Shown here piece after piece: positions 63,784-64,000 of a stretch of DNA of 64,000 bases. The notes under the pieces were generated by a model. The model was not told the DNA's origin. It made no database searches and saw only the letters and a list, made by a program, of their open reading frames with translations. Made by a program: the position numbers and the translations under genes. The DNA comes from Arthrobacter sp. 9AX (GTDB lineage Bacteria; Actinomycetota; Actinomycetes; Actinomycetales; Micrococcaceae), in contig NZ_LR733293.1 in NCBI RefSeq assembly GCF_902506095.1, positions 934,661 through 998,660 of the forward strand, read 5' to 3'. Position 1 is the stretch's first letter; each line of letters opens with the position of its first letter.

Positions 63784-64000
63784 TGAAAAGTTGCTCCGGA
63801 GCGATCCATGACGGGTTTTGTGTTGTGGTGGTGCTGGGTGTGTCTGTTGTTTGAGAACTCAATAGTGTGCCAAGTTTGTTGATACCGATTGTTTTATTGA
63901 TTGGTTGAATTGACTGGATTGCCTACCCCTGTGGGTGGTCTGGTTTTTACAGCTGGTTTCAAATTTTGCTGTCTGGTTGCTGCGTTTTCCCGTGGCGGCT
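63784..64000 (+). ncRNA. Leader of a ribosomal RNA operon (16S rRNA beyond the window)
   Basis: The stretch after the promoter is less GC-rich and T/G-rich and includes TTTGAGAACTCAATAGTGTG, a motif family known from actinobacterial rrn leaders in the antitermination (boxA) region. It carries no reading frame. It continues past the edge, where the 16S gene is expected; the mature 16S start is not in the window. Confidence 0.75.

Overview
The window is chromosomal DNA of a high-GC actinobacterium, most likely a member of the Micrococcaceae close to Arthrobacter/Pseudarthrobacter. The evidence is the strong G/C third-position bias, GTP-type PEP carboxykinase, CarD, SenX3-RegX3, the proteasome activator Bpa, the GlgE alpha-glucan pathway, and an rRNA leader of the type seen in that family at the right edge. 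Nearly everything looks like core genome; I see no intact prophage, insertion sequence, CRISPR array or integrated island.

Layout. 1-4 kb (minus strand): a truncated YhgE/Pip membrane protein and an ABC-ATPase-like partner that has lost its catalytic motifs, behind a promoter with a TetR-type palindrome, then a flavoprotein disulfide oxidoreductase and tRNA-Arg. 4.4-9 kb: PEP carboxykinase, the fossil C-termini of an nsrR-hmp nitric oxide detoxification pair, a small unknown gene and phosphomannomutase. 8.7-20 kb: a RecQ-type helicase with a phosphoribosyltransferase-like tail, an MFS exporter, tRNA-Ser(GCU), an acetyltransferase, prolyl oligopeptidase, an FAD/NAD(P)-binding protein, a TauD dioxygenase with a long leader, a VOC protein and tRNA-Ser(UGA). 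20-33 kb: quinone oxidoreductase, a PadR-ABC-FtsX operon with two matching operator candidates, CstA/YbdD, Bpa with an unknown partner, aldo/keto reductase, a coiled-coil protein, an AlkD-like protein and small unknowns. 33-48 kb: a very long palindrome, tRNA-Thr, secreted peptidase, holB-tmk, a trans-sulfuration enzyme, gpmA, divergent phoU / senX3-regX3 with a PHO-box-like repeat between them, then carD-ispD-ispF-cysS-rlmB. 48-63.5 kb: an alpha-glucan block made of glgX, an RNase Sa-barstar pair, a ThDP enzyme, and glgP divergent from glgE-treS-mak/glgB. 63.6-64 kb: tandem promoters and leader of a ribosomal RNA operon whose 16S gene lies beyond the edge.

How the genes work together. TreS interconverts trehalose and maltose, the maltokinase half of the mak/glgB polypeptide makes maltose-1-phosphate, GlgE extends linear glucan, the GlgB half branches it, and GlgX and GlgP take it apart. 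PEP carboxykinase, phosphoglycerate mutase and phosphomannomutase connect this to central carbon flow. SenX3-RegX3 and PhoU set the phosphate response.

The most notable points are the single-frame maltokinase-branching enzyme fusion with a ribosome binding site and ATG at the domain joint, the dead ABC ATPase paired with YhgE, the nsrR-hmp fossil, the RNase Sa/barstar pair, and a recurrent -10 hexamer lying 6-7 bases before the start codon of about fourteen genes, which suggests widespread leaderless transcription. I did not find a convincing wholly new multi-gene system.
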